Counted from the stretch's first letter, positions 1 through 9,110 are shown. The stretch is 64,000 bases of DNA from Shumkonia mesophila (GCF_026163695.1 NZ_JAOTID010000013.1:62001-126000); one strand, 5' to 3'. Notes: generated from the sequence alone by a model not told the origin. Translations and numbers: made by a program.

Positions 1-294
1 GACCGCCAGCAGCGTGCCCGACACCGAGGCGACGCCATAGGCCAGAACCTTGTTGGCCTTGGCGCCCAGGTACTTCATGACCGAAGCCTGGCTCAAGAAG
101 ACGCCGATGGCCCCGGCGATGAAGAAGGCCGGGATCAGGCACAAGAGCACGTGTTCCTGGGCGTACCAATTGGCGAGGTGGAAGGCTTCGAGGATGGCCC
201 CCTGCACGCGGTCGGTCTCGATCGGCAGGAAGAAGATGGAAAGGAAGCCGACGATGCCGACGGCCAGGGCCTTCCACTCGTTTTTCCAGGTCAT
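1..294 (-). CDS. ArsP_1-type permease (N-terminal part, runs off the left edge)
   Basis: The first 98 codons of a membrane protein are visible, read from an ATG at 294 towards the window edge without a stop. The visible part has a hydrophobic helix at about residues 9-24, a second one at about 50-70, and then a loop with MKYLGAKANK followed by the start of a third helix (YGVASVSGTLLAV). This resembles the N-terminus of the DUF318/ArsP_1 permease family, whose conserved Cys-rich motif would lie just beyond the edge. Family members export organoarsenicals or other thiol-reactive compounds, but the substrate here is unknown. It lies 49 bp downstream of an ArsR-family gene on the same strand, which fits an arsR-permease operon. 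Family assignment is fairly firm; function is inferred. Confidence 0.7.
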   Translation of the reverse strand, partial: MTWKNEWKALAVGIVGFLSIFFLPIETDRVQGAILEAFHLANWYAQEHVLLCLIPAFFIAGAIGVFLSQASVMKYLGAKANKVLAYGVASVSGTLLAV

Positions 295-343
295 GACGGG
301 GGTCCGTTCTTGATGTTCTTCTTGGTCATCCGGCCCGGCAGGA

Positions 344-664
344 TCAGGCCAGCATGGCGACCTGTTCCTTCACGCGGGCATCGATGACGGCTTCGACGCA
401 ACCCATGAAGCTCAGCACGCAGGGAACGCGCAGGCGGTAGAACACCTGCATCCCGCGCTTGTCATCCTCGACGATTCCAGCCTGTTTGAGGACCGAGAGG
501 TGCCGGGACACGGTCGAGAAATCGGCGCCGATCTTCTCGACCAGCTGGCAGACGCAGCGCTCGCCTTCTCCCAGTTCCTCGACAATGAACAGCCGGCTGG
601 GGTGGCCCAGCGCCTTCAGCACCTTGGCCTTCTCCTCGAGGAAAAACCGCGCCCGCTCGTCCAT
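344..664 (-). CDS. ArsR-family metalloregulatory repressor
   Basis: A 106-residue winged-helix regulator. The N-terminal helix contains KALGHPSRLFIVEEL, followed by a CVC pair in GERCVCQLVEK and then the recognition helix STVSRHLSVLKQAGIV with a wing (DDKRGMQVFYRL). The C-x-C at the start of helix 3 is the arsenite/antimonite or soft-metal binding motif of classical ArsR proteins. A further Cys occurs in the C-terminal helix (GCVEAV). It probably represses itself and the permease gene downstream, and is released by a thiol-reactive ligand. A short inverted repeat immediately upstream is a candidate operator. The effector (arsenic or other) cannot be decided from sequence. Confidence 0.88.
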   Translation of the reverse strand: MDERARFFLEEKAKVLKALGHPSRLFIVEELGEGERCVCQLVEKIGADFSTVSRHLSVLKQAGIVEDDKRGMQVFYRLRVPCVLSFMGCVEAVIDARVKEQVAMLA

Positions 665-678
665 GACACCACTCTTAT

Positions 679-704
679 GCTATTTGGCTAAAGTGCAAAA
701 TAGC
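679..704. promoter_or_regulatory. Inverted repeat, candidate ArsR operator
   Basis: GCTATTT at 679-685 is mirrored by AAATAGC at 698-704 with a 12-base centre. The repeat is AT-rich in a GC-rich context and sits 15 bases upstream of the arsR start codon. Size, symmetry and location fit a dimeric ArsR operator overlapping the promoter. Binding is inferred. Confidence 0.5.
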
Positions 705-727
705 CATTAGGTGGCGCACTGTCAAAT

Positions 728-764
728 GAAAAGACCCGGCGGGTGGCCCCGACCGGGTCTTTTC
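728..764 (-). terminator. Stem-loop terminator after ppdK
   Basis: A perfect 12-bp stem (GAAAAGACCCGG at 728-739 pairs with CCGGGTCTTTTC at 753-764) with a 13-base loop, 25 bases past the ppdK stop. The A/T-rich base of the stem supplies a U-tract on either strand. It separates ppdK from the arsR promoter. Confidence 0.7.
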
Positions 765-788
765 GTTCAGGTCAGTCGGTCGCGTCGA

Positions 789-3464
789 TCAGGCGTTGGT
801 CTCGCCCTCGACGCCCAGCGCCGCCTGGGCCGCCGCCAAGCGGGCGATCGGCACCCGGTAGGGCGAACAGGACACGTAGTTGAGCCCGACGCGCTGGCAG
901 AAGTGGATGGAGGCCGGATCGCCGCCGTGCTCGCCGCAGATACCCATCTTCAGGTCGCTGCGGGTCGAACGGCCCTTCTTGACGGCGATGCGCACCAGAT
1001 CGCCGACGCCCTCCTGGTCCAGGCTGACGAAAGGATCGATGTCGATCAGCCCCTTCTCCACATAGACCTTAAGGAAGCTTCCGGCATCGTCGCGCGACAG
1101 GCCATAGCCCATCTGGGTCAAATCGTTGGTGCCGAAGCTGAAGAACTCGGCCCCTTGGGCGATCTTGTCGGCGACCAGGGCGGCGCGCGGCACCTCGATC
1201 ATGGTGCCGACCATGTACTTCACTTCGACGCCCTTTTCGGCAAACACGGCCTTGGCCGTCCTGTCGATCACCTCCTTCAGAACGTCGAACTCGGCCTTCA
1301 ACCCAACCAGCGGGATCATCACCTCGGGCAACACCTCGATGCCCTCATGGGTCACGTCGCAGGCCGCCTCGAAGATGGCGCGCGCCTGCATCTCGCTGAT
1401 TTCCGGATAGGTTATGCCCAGCCGGCAGCCACGATGACCAAGCATCGGGTTCGTCTCGTGCAAGGAAGCCGCGCGGGATTTGACCGCATTGAAATCCATG
1501 CCGGCGGCCTTGGCGACCTCTCGGAAGTCGGCATCGGTAGTCGGCAGGAATTCGTGCAGCGGCGGGTCGAGCAACCGGATGGTCACCGGCAGGCGGTCCA
1601 TGATGCGGAAGATTTCGGCGAAGTCGTCGCGCTGATAAGGCAGCAGCTTGGCCAGCGCGACGCGGCGCTGTTCCTCGGTGTCGGCGACGATCATCTCGCG
1701 GACGTGGATGATCCGCTGCGGATCGAAAAACATGTGCTCGGTCCGGCACAGGCCGATGCCCTCCGCTCCGAACTTGCGGGCCGTCGTGGCGTCCAGTGGG
1801 GTTTCGGCGTTGGCCCGGACCTTCATGGTCCGGATGACGTCAACCCATTCCATCAGCTTGGCGAAATCCCCCGAAAGCTCGGGGTGGGTGGTCGGAACGG
1901 CGCCAAGGAAGACCTCGCCGGTCGAGCCGTCCAAGGTCAGGACATCGCCTTCATGGATGGTATGGCCGGAGACCTTGATGGTCTTCGCCGCATAGTCGAT
2001 CTTCAGATCGCCGGCACCGGACACGCACGGCGTTCCCATGCCGCGGGCGACCACGGCGGCGTGACTGGTCATGCCGCCTCGGGCGGTCAGGATTCCTTCG
2101 GAAACATGCATGCCGCCGATGTCGTCGGGGCTGGTCTCGATCCGGCACAACATGACCTTCTCGCCCCGGCCGACCCAGGCTTCCGCATCGGCCGCGCTGA
2201 ATACCACCTTGCCCGATGCCGCCCCCGGCGAGGCCGCCAGTCCCTTGCTCAGCAATTTCTTCGGCACATTGGGATCGAGGGTCGGATGCAGAAGCTGGTC
2301 GAGCCCGGCCGGATCGACCCGGCGCACAGCTTCCTTGCCGTCGATCAGCCCTTCTTCCTTCATCTCGACGGCGATGCGCAGGGCCGCCTTGGAGGTGCGC
2401 TTGCCGGTGCGGGTCTGGAGCATCCACAGCTTGCCCTGCTGGATGGTGAACTCCATGTCCTGCATGTCTTTGTAATGCTTCTCAAGCTGCGCGCGGATGA
2501 CGCACAGTTCCTTGTAAAGCGCGGGCATGACCTCTTCGAGAGCCGGAAGATCCGATCCCGCATGCTTCTTCTCGGCCAGGGACAACGGCTGCGGCGTGCG
2601 GATGCCGGCCACCACGTCCTCGCCCTGGGCGTTGACCAGATACTCGCCATAGTAGGCGTTCTCGCCGGTCGCCGGGTTGCGGGTGAAGCAGACCCCCGTG
2701 GCGCAATTCTCGCCCATGTTGCCGAATACCATGGCCTGGACGTTAACGGCGGTGCCCCAACTGTCCGGCAGGCTGTTCAGCTTGCGATAGGTGATGGCCC
2801 GCTCGTTCATCCAACTGCCGAACACGGCGCCGATGGCGCCCCACAGTTGCTCGTAGGGGTCCTGCGGGAACGGCTTGCCCTGCGTCTCCTCGACCTTCTT
2901 CTCGTAGCCCTTGACGACGACCTTCCAGTCCTCGGCGGTGAGGTCGGTATCGTGGCGGTAACCCTTGGCCTCCTTGCGCTCTTCGAGGATGGATTCGAAG
3001 TGGTGGTGGCCGATACCCAGCACCACGTTGCAGTACATCTGGATGAAGCGCCGGTAGCTGTCCAGCGCGAAACGCTCGTCGCCGGTGGCCTTGGCCAGGG
3101 CCGCCACCGTCTCGCGGTTGAGGCCCAGATTGAGCACGGTGTCCATCATGCCGGGCATCGAGGCCCTGGCACCCGAGCGGATCGAAAGCAGCAGCGGCAT
3201 CTCGCGGCTGTTGAATTTGCAGCCCATGGTCTTCTCGATCCGGGCCAGCGCCGCCTCGACCTCGGGCTTGAGGTCGGCCGGATAGGTCTGCTTGTTCTGG
3301 TAATAGAAAGTGCAAACCTCGGTGGTGATGGTAAAGCCCGGAGGCACCGGAATCCCCAACCGGCTCATCTCGGCCAAGTTGGCGCCCTTACCTCCGAGGA
3401 GGTTCTTCATGCTTGCGTTGCCGTCGGCGGAACCGTCCCCAAAGCCGTAGACCCATTTAGGCAT
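789..3464 (-). CDS. ppdK: Pyruvate, phosphate dikinase
   Basis: An 891-residue enzyme that interconverts pyruvate, ATP and phosphate with PEP, AMP and pyrophosphate in the cytoplasm, important for gluconeogenesis from C3 acids. The N-terminal nucleotide-binding domain starts MPKWVYGFGDG and has a glycine loop (LLGGKGANLAEM). The swivelling phosphohistidine domain has the catalytic His at about residue 468 (ARGGMTSHAAVVARG). The C-terminal PEP/pyruvate TIM barrel contains FFSFGTNDLTQM and ends with GICGEHGGDP. Length matches bacterial PPDK. The start lies 4 bp after the glyS stop, and the glyS end supplies a GAAGGG ribosome site, so it is probably cotranscribed with glyQS, an arrangement seen in other alphaproteobacteria. 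Confidence 0.97.
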   Translation of the reverse strand: MPKWVYGFGDGSADGNASMKNLLGGKGANLAEMSRLGIPVPPGFTITTEVCTFYYQNKQTYPADLKPEVEAALARIEKTMGCKFNSREMPLLLSIRSGARASMPGMMDTVLNLGLNRETVAALAKATGDERFALDSYRRFIQMYCNVVLGIGHHHFESILEERKEAKGYRHDTDLTAEDWKVVVKGYEKKVEETQGKPFPQDPYEQLWGAIGAVFGSWMNERAITYRKLNSLPDSWGTAVNVQAMVFGNMGENCATGVCFTRNPATGENAYYGEYLVNAQGEDVVAGIRTPQPLSLAEKKHAGSDLPALEEVMPALYKELCVIRAQLEKHYKDMQDMEFTIQQGKLWMLQTRTGKRTSKAALRIAVEMKEEGLIDGKEAVRRVDPAGLDQLLHPTLDPNVPKKLLSKGLAASPGAASGKVVFSAADAEAWVGRGEKVMLCRIETSPDDIGGMHVSEGILTARGGMTSHAAVVARGMGTPCVSGAGDLKIDYAAKTIKVSGHTIHEGDVLTLDGSTGEVFLGAVPTTHPELSGDFAKLMEWVDVIRTMKVRANAETPLDATTARKFGAEGIGLCRTEHMFFDPQRIIHVREMIVADTEEQRRVALAKLLPYQRDDFAEIFRIMDRLPVTIRLLDPPLHEFLPTTDADFREVAKAAGMDFNAVKSRAASLHETNPMLGHRGCRLGITYPEISEMQARAIFEAACDVTHEGIEVLPEVMIPLVGLKAEFDVLKEVIDRTAKAVFAEKGVEVKYMVGTMIEVPRAALVADKIAQGAEFFSFGTNDLTQMGYGLSRDDAGSFLKVYVEKGLIDIDPFVSLDQEGVGDLVRIAVKKGRSTRSDLKMGICGEHGGDPASIHFCQRVGLNYVSCSPYRVPIARLAAAQAALGVEGETNA

Positions 3465-3468
3465 GTTT

Positions 3469-5547
3469 CTACCCTTCTATTGTTGAGAAGTCGGCCACCT
3501 CCGAAAGGGCCGACCGCACGGTCGACAAAAGGCGCAAACGGTTTTTCCTGAGGGCCGGCTCGTCGCAGTTGACGGTAACCTCATCGAAAAAGGCATCGAC
3601 GGGTCCCCGCAGCCGGGCCAGGATGGACATTGCCTCATTGAAACGCTCGCGGCGGATCTCGTCGGCCACCAGGGGCATGATCTCGCCGATCTTCCCGCTC
3701 AATTCGATCTCTTCGCCCTGCTTCAGCAGCGCCTGGTCGGCCGCCGCCGCATAGCTGGCGTTGTCCTTCTTCTCCTCGATGCGCACGATGTTGGCCGCCC
3801 GCCGGAAGGCGGTCAGCAGGTCGGCGCCGTCTTCGGAGGCCAGGAACGCCGCCAGGGCGTCGACCCGGGCCAGCAGCCGCACGAAATCATCCTCGCCGCC
3901 GACCGCGAACACCGCCGAGATGAGGTCGTGTCGCACCCCCTTTTCGCGCAGATGCACCTTCAGGCGGTCGGCGAAAAATTCCAGAAGCTCCTTCACGTCG
4001 AGTGCGGCCGCCGGGGCGATGCCCTGGCCGGCATAAAGGCCGCGCGCCGCCTCGAAGATGCCGGTCAGCGGAAGGCGCAGGCCGTTTTCGACGATCAGGC
4101 GGATGACGCCCAGCGCCGCCCGGCGCAGGGCGAACGGGTCCTTCGATCCGGTCGGCTTCTCGCCGATGGCGAAGAACCCGACCAGGGTGTCGATCTTGTC
4201 GGCCAAAGCCACGGCGACGCTGAGCGGCTTCGACGGGCAGGCGTCGCCGGGCCCCTGCGGCGAATAGTGCTCGGCGACGGCATCCGCGACGGCCGGCGTC
4301 TCGCCATCGTGAAGCGCGTAATAGCGGCCCATGACGCCCTGCAACTCGGGGAACTCGCCGACCATCTCGGTGCCGAGATCGGCCTTGCAGAGCAGGGCGG
4401 CGCGCTCGGCCGCCGCCGCCTCGGCGCCCGGCACGTGGCGGGCGATGGCCTTGGCCAGTTCGCGCAGGCGCGAAACGCGCTCGCGGTCGCTGCCCAGCTT
4501 GGCGTGGAAGATGCGCTCGGCCAGCTTGTCGACCCGGCTTTCGAGGGTGCGCTTGCGATCCTGTTCCCAGAAGAACTTGGCGTCCGACAGGCGGGCCCGC
4601 AGCACCCGCTCGTTGCCCTTGACGATCTGGGCGCCGCCGTCGGCGGTCTCGTTGTTGGCGACGACGACGAAGCGCGGCGCCAGCTTGCCCGCCGCATCGA
4701 GCGTCGAGAAGTATTTCTGGTGGGCCCGCATCGAGGTGGCCAGCACCTCGGGCGGCAGGTCCATGAAGGCGGCGTCGATGCGCCCCATGCGCACCACCGG
4801 CCATTCGACCAGTCCGGCCACCTCGGCCAGCAGCCCCTCGTCGGCCTTGACCGTCAGCCCCTCGGCCTTGGTCAATTTCTCGGCCTCGGCCTTGATGACG
4901 GCCCGCCGCTCGGCCGCGTCCAGCATGACCTTGGCGGCGCGCAGCTTGGCCGCATAATCGGCAAAGTCCTTGACCGCGAACGGAGCGGGCGCCAGGAAGC
5001 GGTGCCCTCGCGTCGCGTCGCCGGCCGTCACCGGGCCGAAGGCCACCGGTACCGGCGCCCCGTCGAACAGGCAGAGGATGGAATGCAGGGGCCGCACCCA
5101 GCGCACCGCGTGATCGGCCCAGCGCATGGACTTCGGCCACGGTAAAGCGGCAGTGGCCGCCGCCAGCACGGCCGGCAACACCTTCAGGGTCGCCGCGCCC
5201 TTCTTCTCGACCACCGCGACATAGTAGTCGCCCTTCTTGGGATCGGAACGAATCTCGCAGGCGTCCAGGCTGTCGATGCCGGCCGCCTTGAGGAAGCCGG
5301 CGATGGCGCCCTCGGGCGAGCCGACGCGCGGTCCCTTGCGCTCTTCCCTGACGTCGGGCTGGGCGACAGGCAGGCCGTCGACCACCAGGGTCAGGCGGCG
5401 CGGCGTCACGAAGGCCTCGGCTTTCGCGAAGTCCAGGCCGACCGCCTTGAGCCCGTCGGTCACCAGGCGTTTCAGGTCGTCGGCGGCGCGCGCCTGCATG
5501 CGCGCCGGAATTTCCTCGGAGAACAGTTCGAGCAGCAGTTCGGCCAT
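3469..5547 (-). CDS. glyS: Glycyl-tRNA synthetase beta subunit
   Basis: A 692-residue subunit of the bacterial alpha2beta2 glycyl-tRNA synthetase. It begins [18 protein letters not shown], the typical N-terminus of the family, and carries tRNA-contact domains through about residue 550 followed by a C-terminal DALR-type anticodon-binding domain. The open frame extends 48 codons further upstream, but that stretch overlaps glyQ, so the ATG at 5547 is chosen. It is 2 bp from the glyQ stop. The alpha subunit holds the aminoacylation site; this subunit is needed for tRNA binding. Its tail contains the ribosome-binding site of ppdK. Confidence 0.97.
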   Translation of the reverse strand: MAELLLELFSEEIPARMQARAADDLKRLVTDGLKAVGLDFAKAEAFVTPRRLTLVVDGLPVAQPDVREERKGPRVGSPEGAIAGFLKAAGIDSLDACEIRSDPKKGDYYVAVVEKKGAATLKVLPAVLAAATAALPWPKSMRWADHAVRWVRPLHSILCLFDGAPVPVAFGPVTAGDATRGHRFLAPAPFAVKDFADYAAKLRAAKVMLDAAERRAVIKAEAEKLTKAEGLTVKADEGLLAEVAGLVEWPVVRMGRIDAAFMDLPPEVLATSMRAHQKYFSTLDAAGKLAPRFVVVANNETADGGAQIVKGNERVLRARLSDAKFFWEQDRKRTLESRVDKLAERIFHAKLGSDRERVSRLRELAKAIARHVPGAEAAAAERAALLCKADLGTEMVGEFPELQGVMGRYYALHDGETPAVADAVAEHYSPQGPGDACPSKPLSVAVALADKIDTLVGFFAIGEKPTGSKDPFALRRAALGVIRLIVENGLRLPLTGIFEAARGLYAGQGIAPAAALDVKELLEFFADRLKVHLREKGVRHDLISAVFAVGGEDDFVRLLARVDALAAFLASEDGADLLTAFRRAANIVRIEEKKDNASYAAAADQALLKQGEEIELSGKIGEIMPLVADEIRRERFNEAMSILARLRGPVDAFFDEVTVNCDEPALRKNRLRLLSTVRSALSEVADFSTIEG

Positions 5548-5549
5548 GA

Positions 5550-6422
5550 TCAGGCTCCCGCCCCGGCTAGCCAGCCTTCGCAGCAGCCCTTGGCGAGCGC
5601 CCGTACACGGCCGATATAGGAGGCGCGCTCGGTCACGCTGATGACGCCGCGCGCGTCCAGAAGGTTGAACAGATGGCTCGCCTTGATGCACTGGTCATAG
5701 GCGGGCAGCGACAGCTTCTTGTCCAGCAGGGCCGTGCACTCGGCCTCGGCGTCCTTGAAGTGCTGGAGCAGCATCCTGGTGTTGGCGTGCTCGAAGTTGT
5801 GGGCCGAATACTCGCGCTCGGCCCTTAAGAAAACGTCGCCGTAGGTCACGCCGGCGCCGTTCCAGTCGAGGTCGTAGACGTTCTCGACTTCCTGGATGAA
5901 CATGGCCAGCCGCTCGACTCCGTAGGTGATCTCGGCGGTGACGGGGGCGCATTCGAAGCCGCCCACCTGCTGGAAATAGGTGAACTGCGTCACCTCCATG
6001 CCGTCGCACCACACTTCCCAGCCGAGGCCCCAGGCGCCCAGCGTCGGGCTTTCCCAGTCGTCCTCGACGAAGCGGATGTCGTGCATCGCCGGATCGATTC
6101 CCAAATGTTTGAGGCTGTCGAGGTAAAGCTGTTGGACGTCGGCCGGCGACGGCTTGAGCACCACCTGGTACTGATAGAAGTGCTGCATGCGGTTGGGATT
6201 CTCGCCGTAACGGCCATCGGTCGGCCGTCGCGACGGCTGCACGTAGGCGGCGTTCCATTCGCCTTTGCCGAGGCAACGCAACGTGGTCGCCGGATGGAAG
6301 GTTCCCGCCCCCACCTCCATGTCGTAGGGCTGCAGCAGCACGCAGCCGCGCGCCGCCCAGAACGACTGCAGGGCGAGGATCAAGGATTGGAAATTGGGCT
6401 TGTTTTGGGGAGTTTCGGCCAT
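5550..6422 (-). CDS. glyQ: Glycyl-tRNA synthetase alpha subunit
   Basis: A 290-residue class II aminoacyl-tRNA synthetase catalytic subunit. It carries the family signatures [23 protein letters not shown], split here as [11 protein letters not shown] and EVGAGTFHP, then [18 protein letters not shown] in motif 2 and [19 protein letters not shown] further on. It activates glycine and charges tRNA-Gly in the cytoplasm together with GlyS. The start ATG at 6422 has about 34 bases of leader from a candidate promoter at 6463-6491. It heads the glyQ-glyS-ppdK group. Confidence 0.98.
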   Translation of the reverse strand: MAETPQNKPNFQSLILALQSFWAARGCVLLQPYDMEVGAGTFHPATTLRCLGKGEWNAAYVQPSRRPTDGRYGENPNRMQHFYQYQVVLKPSPADVQQLYLDSLKHLGIDPAMHDIRFVEDDWESPTLGAWGLGWEVWCDGMEVTQFTYFQQVGGFECAPVTAEITYGVERLAMFIQEVENVYDLDWNGAGVTYGDVFLRAEREYSAHNFEHANTRMLLQHFKDAEAECTALLDKKLSLPAYDQCIKASHLFNLLDARGVISVTERASYIGRVRALAKGCCEGWLAGAGA

Positions 6423-6462
6423 GAAATCGATGTTGATCCGTATGTTTTATCGTTGCGCGAAA

Positions 6463-6491
6463 GACTAATCCGCGACGGCACAACCGGTCAA
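6463..6491 (-). promoter_or_regulatory. Candidate sigma-70 promoter for glyQS-ppdK
   Basis: Read on the minus strand, TTGACC (6486-6491) is followed after 17 bases by TTAGTC (6463-6468). Start of transcription would be near 6456, leaving a short leader before the glyQ ATG. Sequence match and spacing are good; not proven. Confidence 0.5.
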
Positions 6492-6565
6492 GGAAACAGG
6501 GCCGCAGGACCGTCGGTTCCCGCAGTGGTTAGGATTGTGCAACCTGCGCGTTCGCGGGTCGACGG

Positions 6566-6823
6566 TCAACCCGCATAAGGACAGCCGGAACGGCCGCAGC
6601 TTCGGGCGCCTTTGGCCGGCACGTAGTCGCCGCAAACCGGGCAGGCGACCATGTCCACCGCCTCGACGGCCGGCGGCGCCGAGGGACGCTCCGCCTTCTC
6701 GCGGACGCGCCGTGGCGCCCCGTCCCGCACCGCCTGGACGCGGCTCAGCCATTTCCAGCCGAAAAAGACGGCGGCCACCACCACGATCGTGAACAGGAGC
6801 TTGCCGAGGCTGAGACCGAGCAT
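6566..6823 (-). CDS. Small membrane-anchored zinc-ribbon protein
   Basis: An 85-residue protein with one N-terminal transmembrane helix (about residues 8-24, LLFTIVVVAAVFFGWKWL), a basic Arg/Lys/Pro-rich linker, and a C-terminal cysteine cluster CPVCGDYVPAKG followed by SCGRSGCPYAG. Paired Cys-x2-Cys and Cys-x4-Cys motifs suggest a small zinc ribbon facing the cytoplasm. It resembles the PP0621-like family of short TM plus Cys-rich proteins, but the match is loose. Function unknown. It sits between the S49 peptidase gene and glyQ on the same strand; whether it is cotranscribed across the repeat at 6895-7016 is uncertain. Confidence 0.7.
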   Translation of the reverse strand: MLGLSLGKLLFTIVVVAAVFFGWKWLSRVQAVRDGAPRRVREKAERPSAPPAVEAVDMVACPVCGDYVPAKGARSCGRSGCPYAG

Positions 6824-6894
6824 GTCCCGGTTTTAGGGCCCGTCCTTCACCGGGTCAAGGCGAACCGGGGAGAGAAACCGTACGCCGCCATCTT

Positions 6895-7016
6895 CCCCTC
6901 TCCGCCGGTGGGGCGGAGAGGGTGCGCGCGAGAGCGCGCGGGTGAGGTGGGGAGCCGCCGCCGCTCGGAAATCCCCCACCTCACCTCGATCCTCTCCGCC
7001 CCCAAGGGCGGAGAGG
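6895..7016. repeat. Composite palindromic intergenic repeat
   Basis: About 120 bp made of nested palindromes: CCCTCTCCGCC (6896-6906) pairs with GGCGGAGAGGG (6912-6922); a CGCGCG-aga-GCGCGC hairpin follows near 6924-6940; GGTGAGGTGGGG (6941-6952) pairs with CCCCACCTCACC (6974-6985); and CCTCTCCGCC (6991-7000) pairs with GGGCGGAGAGG. The outer GGAGAGG modules recur at both ends. This is the look of the dispersed gagagggtg/gggtgagg palindromic repeats found between genes in many alphaproteobacteria. It lies between the S49 peptidase and zinc-ribbon genes. Confidence 0.75.
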
Positions 7017-7037
7017 AGGTTGTTAGCTCCGAACCGG

Positions 7038-7898
7038 TCACAAACCGAATCGGCTCCAGGTCATCCGCTCCTCGAGGGCGGAAACAACCGCATCCGCCCA
7101 GGCGCCGGCGTCGCCGCCCGCCATCCCCGTCAGGCCCACCCGCCGGCGCAGCCATCCTTTTTCGGCGATCACCGGGCGCAGCTTGACCCGCTCGCCAAAG
7201 CGTTCGCGCATGACGGCGCGCAGGTCGCCGATGCCGTCGATCAGGCCCATGGCCAGCGCGGTGCGCCCGCTCCAGAAGGCGCCGCTGAACAGGTCCTCCT
7301 CGGGGGCCCGCAGGCGCCCGCTGCGACGGGCCCGCACCATTTCGATGAAGTCCTGGTGAACGCTGTGCTGCAAGGCTTCGAGATGCTCGACGTCCTCGGG
7401 CCGTTCGCGGGAAAATGGGTCGAGCATGCCTTTTCTGGCGCCCGAGGCGTGCAACCGGCGCTCGACGCCTATGCGGCGCAGCAGGTCCTGGAAGCCAAAG
7501 CCGGAGGAAATCACCCCGATCGAACCGATGATGGAGGCGGCGTCGGCATAGATCTCGTCGGCGGCGCAGGCCAGCCAGTAGCCGCCGGAGGCGGCGACGT
7601 CCTCGGCGAAGGCGACGACCGGCACCCCCTTCTCCTCGGCCAGCGCGCGGATGCGCCCGGCGATCAGCGAGGACTGGACGGGCGATCCGCCCGGCGAGTT
7701 GACGGAAAGCGCCACCGCCTTCAGGTGGCGCAGCCGGAAGGCCCGTTCGATCGGCCCCGCCAGCGCCGCCAGGCTCAGGCCCCGCCGCATCGGCCCCATC
7801 TGCCCGACGATGCCGGCCAGCCTGAGAACCGCCACCACCGGCGCCGGTTCGCGCCAACGGGCAAAGGGAATGAGGCTTCTCGGCGACAGGCGATTCAT
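7038..7898 (-). CDS. S49 family peptidase (SppA/SohB-like)
   Basis: A 286-residue ClpP-fold serine protease. The Ser-Lys dyad is visible: nucleophile Ser104 in AASGGYWLACAADEI and general base Lys156 in GARKGMLDPFS. The oxyanion/GSPVQSS loop (SVNSPGGSPVQSS) is present. These enzymes degrade cleaved signal peptides or membrane-protein fragments. Unlike E. coli SppA or SohB, no clear N-terminal transmembrane helix is seen, so it may be cytoplasmic or peripheral. It lies downstream of a methyltransferase gene (69 bp gap) and upstream of the repeat at 6895-7016. Confidence 0.9.
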   Translation of the reverse strand: MNRLSPRSLIPFARWREPAPVVAVLRLAGIVGQMGPMRRGLSLAALAGPIERAFRLRHLKAVALSVNSPGGSPVQSSLIAGRIRALAEEKGVPVVAFAEDVAASGGYWLACAADEIYADAASIIGSIGVISSGFGFQDLLRRIGVERRLHASGARKGMLDPFSRERPEDVEHLEALQHSVHQDFIEMVRARRSGRLRAPEEDLFSGAFWSGRTALAMGLIDGIGDLRAVMRERFGERVKLRPVIAEKGWLRRRVGLTGMAGGDAGAWADAVVSALEERMTWSRFGL

Positions 7899-7967
7899 CG
7901 GGTCTTCCTTTTCTCGACGGCAGGGACGGGTTTCTTGGGCTTGATATAGGCGGCGCGCGGGCCGGCG

Positions 7968-8765
7968 CTATGGCCTCAGGGCGGCGCCATCGCGAAGCAC
8001 CCGTTCGGCCGCCTCGGTGTACGTGCCGTCGGCGGCGTGCAGCACCAGCCCCGGCAGCAGGGCCAGCGGCGCGGCGATCCCCTTGCGGCCGCTGACGATG
8101 ACCCGCTTGGCCGGCTTCGGCCGGCCGTCGGCGGCCGGCGCGCCGCCCGGCCACAGCGGAAACACCGTCAGTTCGCCCAGTCCCTGGCGCATGAGGGCCA
8201 GCAGTTCGTCCAGGCGGTCGGCGCGATGGACGACGGTGATGCTGCCCTTCGGCCGGACCATGGTAAGGCAGAAACGCAGCCAGTCGGCCAGCCGCGCCTC
8301 TCCCTCGATGGCGGCCGCGGCCTTGGCGGGATCGGGCGGCGGGTTGCCGCGGCCGGCGGCGACGAACGGCGGATTGGCCATGACATGATCGAAGGTGCCG
8401 GCGGCCAGGCGCGGCGGCGGCCGCAAAAGATCGCCGGCCATGAAGTCGACGCGCCCTGCCAAGCCGTTATCCCTGGCGTTGGCGGCGGCCAGCGCCACCA
8501 GGTCGCGCTGCAGGTCGATGCCGCTGACCCTGACGCCATCGAGACGGGCGGCCAGGCACAGTCCGGCGGCGCCCACCCCGCAGCCGGCGTCGAGCACCCG
8601 CTCGCCCGGCTGCGCCGGCACCGCGGCGGCCAGCAGCACCGGGTCGATGGCGGCCCGATAGCCGGCCGCCGGCTGGCGGATGCGAAGCCGCCCGCCGAGC
8701 ACGCCGTCGACCGTGATGCCGGCCATGGCCGGCGTTTCCGCCGGATCACGCCTCGGCGTTGTCAT
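7968..8765 (-). CDS. Class I SAM methyltransferase, TrmN6-like
   Basis: A 265-residue Rossmann-fold methyltransferase. Motif I is VLDAGCGVGAAGLCLA; the acidic motif II end is SGIDLQ; and the catalytic NPPF motif (MANPPF) marks N6-adenine or related amino-group methylation, as in tRNA1(Val) A37 methyltransferases (YfiC/TrmN6). The substrate is inferred from that family. The start at 8765 is chosen over an ATG 10 codons upstream because a GGGACGG ribosome site precedes it; it overlaps the DUF2007 gene by 20 bp, indicating coupling. Confidence 0.85.
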   Translation of the reverse strand: MTTPRRDPAETPAMAGITVDGVLGGRLRIRQPAAGYRAAIDPVLLAAAVPAQPGERVLDAGCGVGAAGLCLAARLDGVRVSGIDLQRDLVALAAANARDNGLAGRVDFMAGDLLRPPPRLAAGTFDHVMANPPFVAAGRGNPPPDPAKAAAAIEGEARLADWLRFCLTMVRPKGSITVVHRADRLDELLALMRQGLGELTVFPLWPGGAPAADGRPKPAKRVIVSGRKGIAAPLALLPGLVLHAADGTYTEAAERVLRDGAALRP

Positions 8766-8985
8766 CTCCGTCCCTTTCGCCGCCGGCTTCGGCATCGGCC
8801 AGAATCCTAGAGGCCCGGACGAAATCGTCGTCGGCGACCATCACGCGGCGCTGGATGGCGGCGACGCTGCCTTCGAGGATGGCCGTGTGGGTGTCCAGCA
8901 CGACGGCGTAAATCGAAGCCTCGCCGAGGGCGGCGGTCAGCCACGAGATCAGCACCGGATCGTTGGTCCGCACCAGTTCCTTCAT
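8746..8985 (-). CDS. DUF2007 small protein
   Basis: A 79-residue protein beginning MKELVRTNDPVLISWLTAAL, followed by ILEGSVAAIQRRVMVADDDFVRA, the usual pattern of the DUF2007 family (a small ferredoxin-like fold annotated as a putative signal-transducing protein). An in-frame ATG 13 codons upstream is possible, but the chosen start has a GGGGGC ribosome site and matches family length. It overlaps the methyltransferase gene downstream by 20 bp and is divergent from the prenyl synthase gene. Exact role unknown. Confidence 0.8.
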   Translation of the reverse strand: MKELVRTNDPVLISWLTAALGEASIYAVVLDTHTAILEGSVAAIQRRVMVADDDFVRASRILADAEAGGERDGDDNAEA

Positions 8986-9037
8986 GACGCCCCCTGTTCG
9001 CCGGACCCGGTCCCGCCGCCTCATCCTTTCGGCGGGG

Positions 9038-9067
9038 TTGACCGCCCGGCCCCGTGCTTCTTATGCT
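9038..9067 (+). promoter_or_regulatory. Candidate sigma-70 promoter for the prenyl synthase
   Basis: TTGACC (9038-9043), an 18-base spacer and TATGCT (9062-9067). The implied transcript starts near 9074, about 37 bases before the TTG start at 9111. This placement also argues against the earlier GTG at 9054, which would lie inside the promoter. Confidence 0.6.
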
Positions 9068-9110
9068 CCAGGGACCGGGGGTTCACGTCAAGCGGGTCGG
9101 GAGAGAGATT

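Noticed and set aside
711-3551. A 946-codon open frame on the plus strand
   Set aside because: It is the antisense of ppdK. Its translation is His/Asp/Gly/Arg-rich without any domain, the usual artefact of GC-rich coding DNA.
9054-9110. Earlier GTG start for the prenyl synthase
   Set aside because: It lies between the -35 and -10 of a good promoter, and the TTG at 9111 has a better ribosome site.
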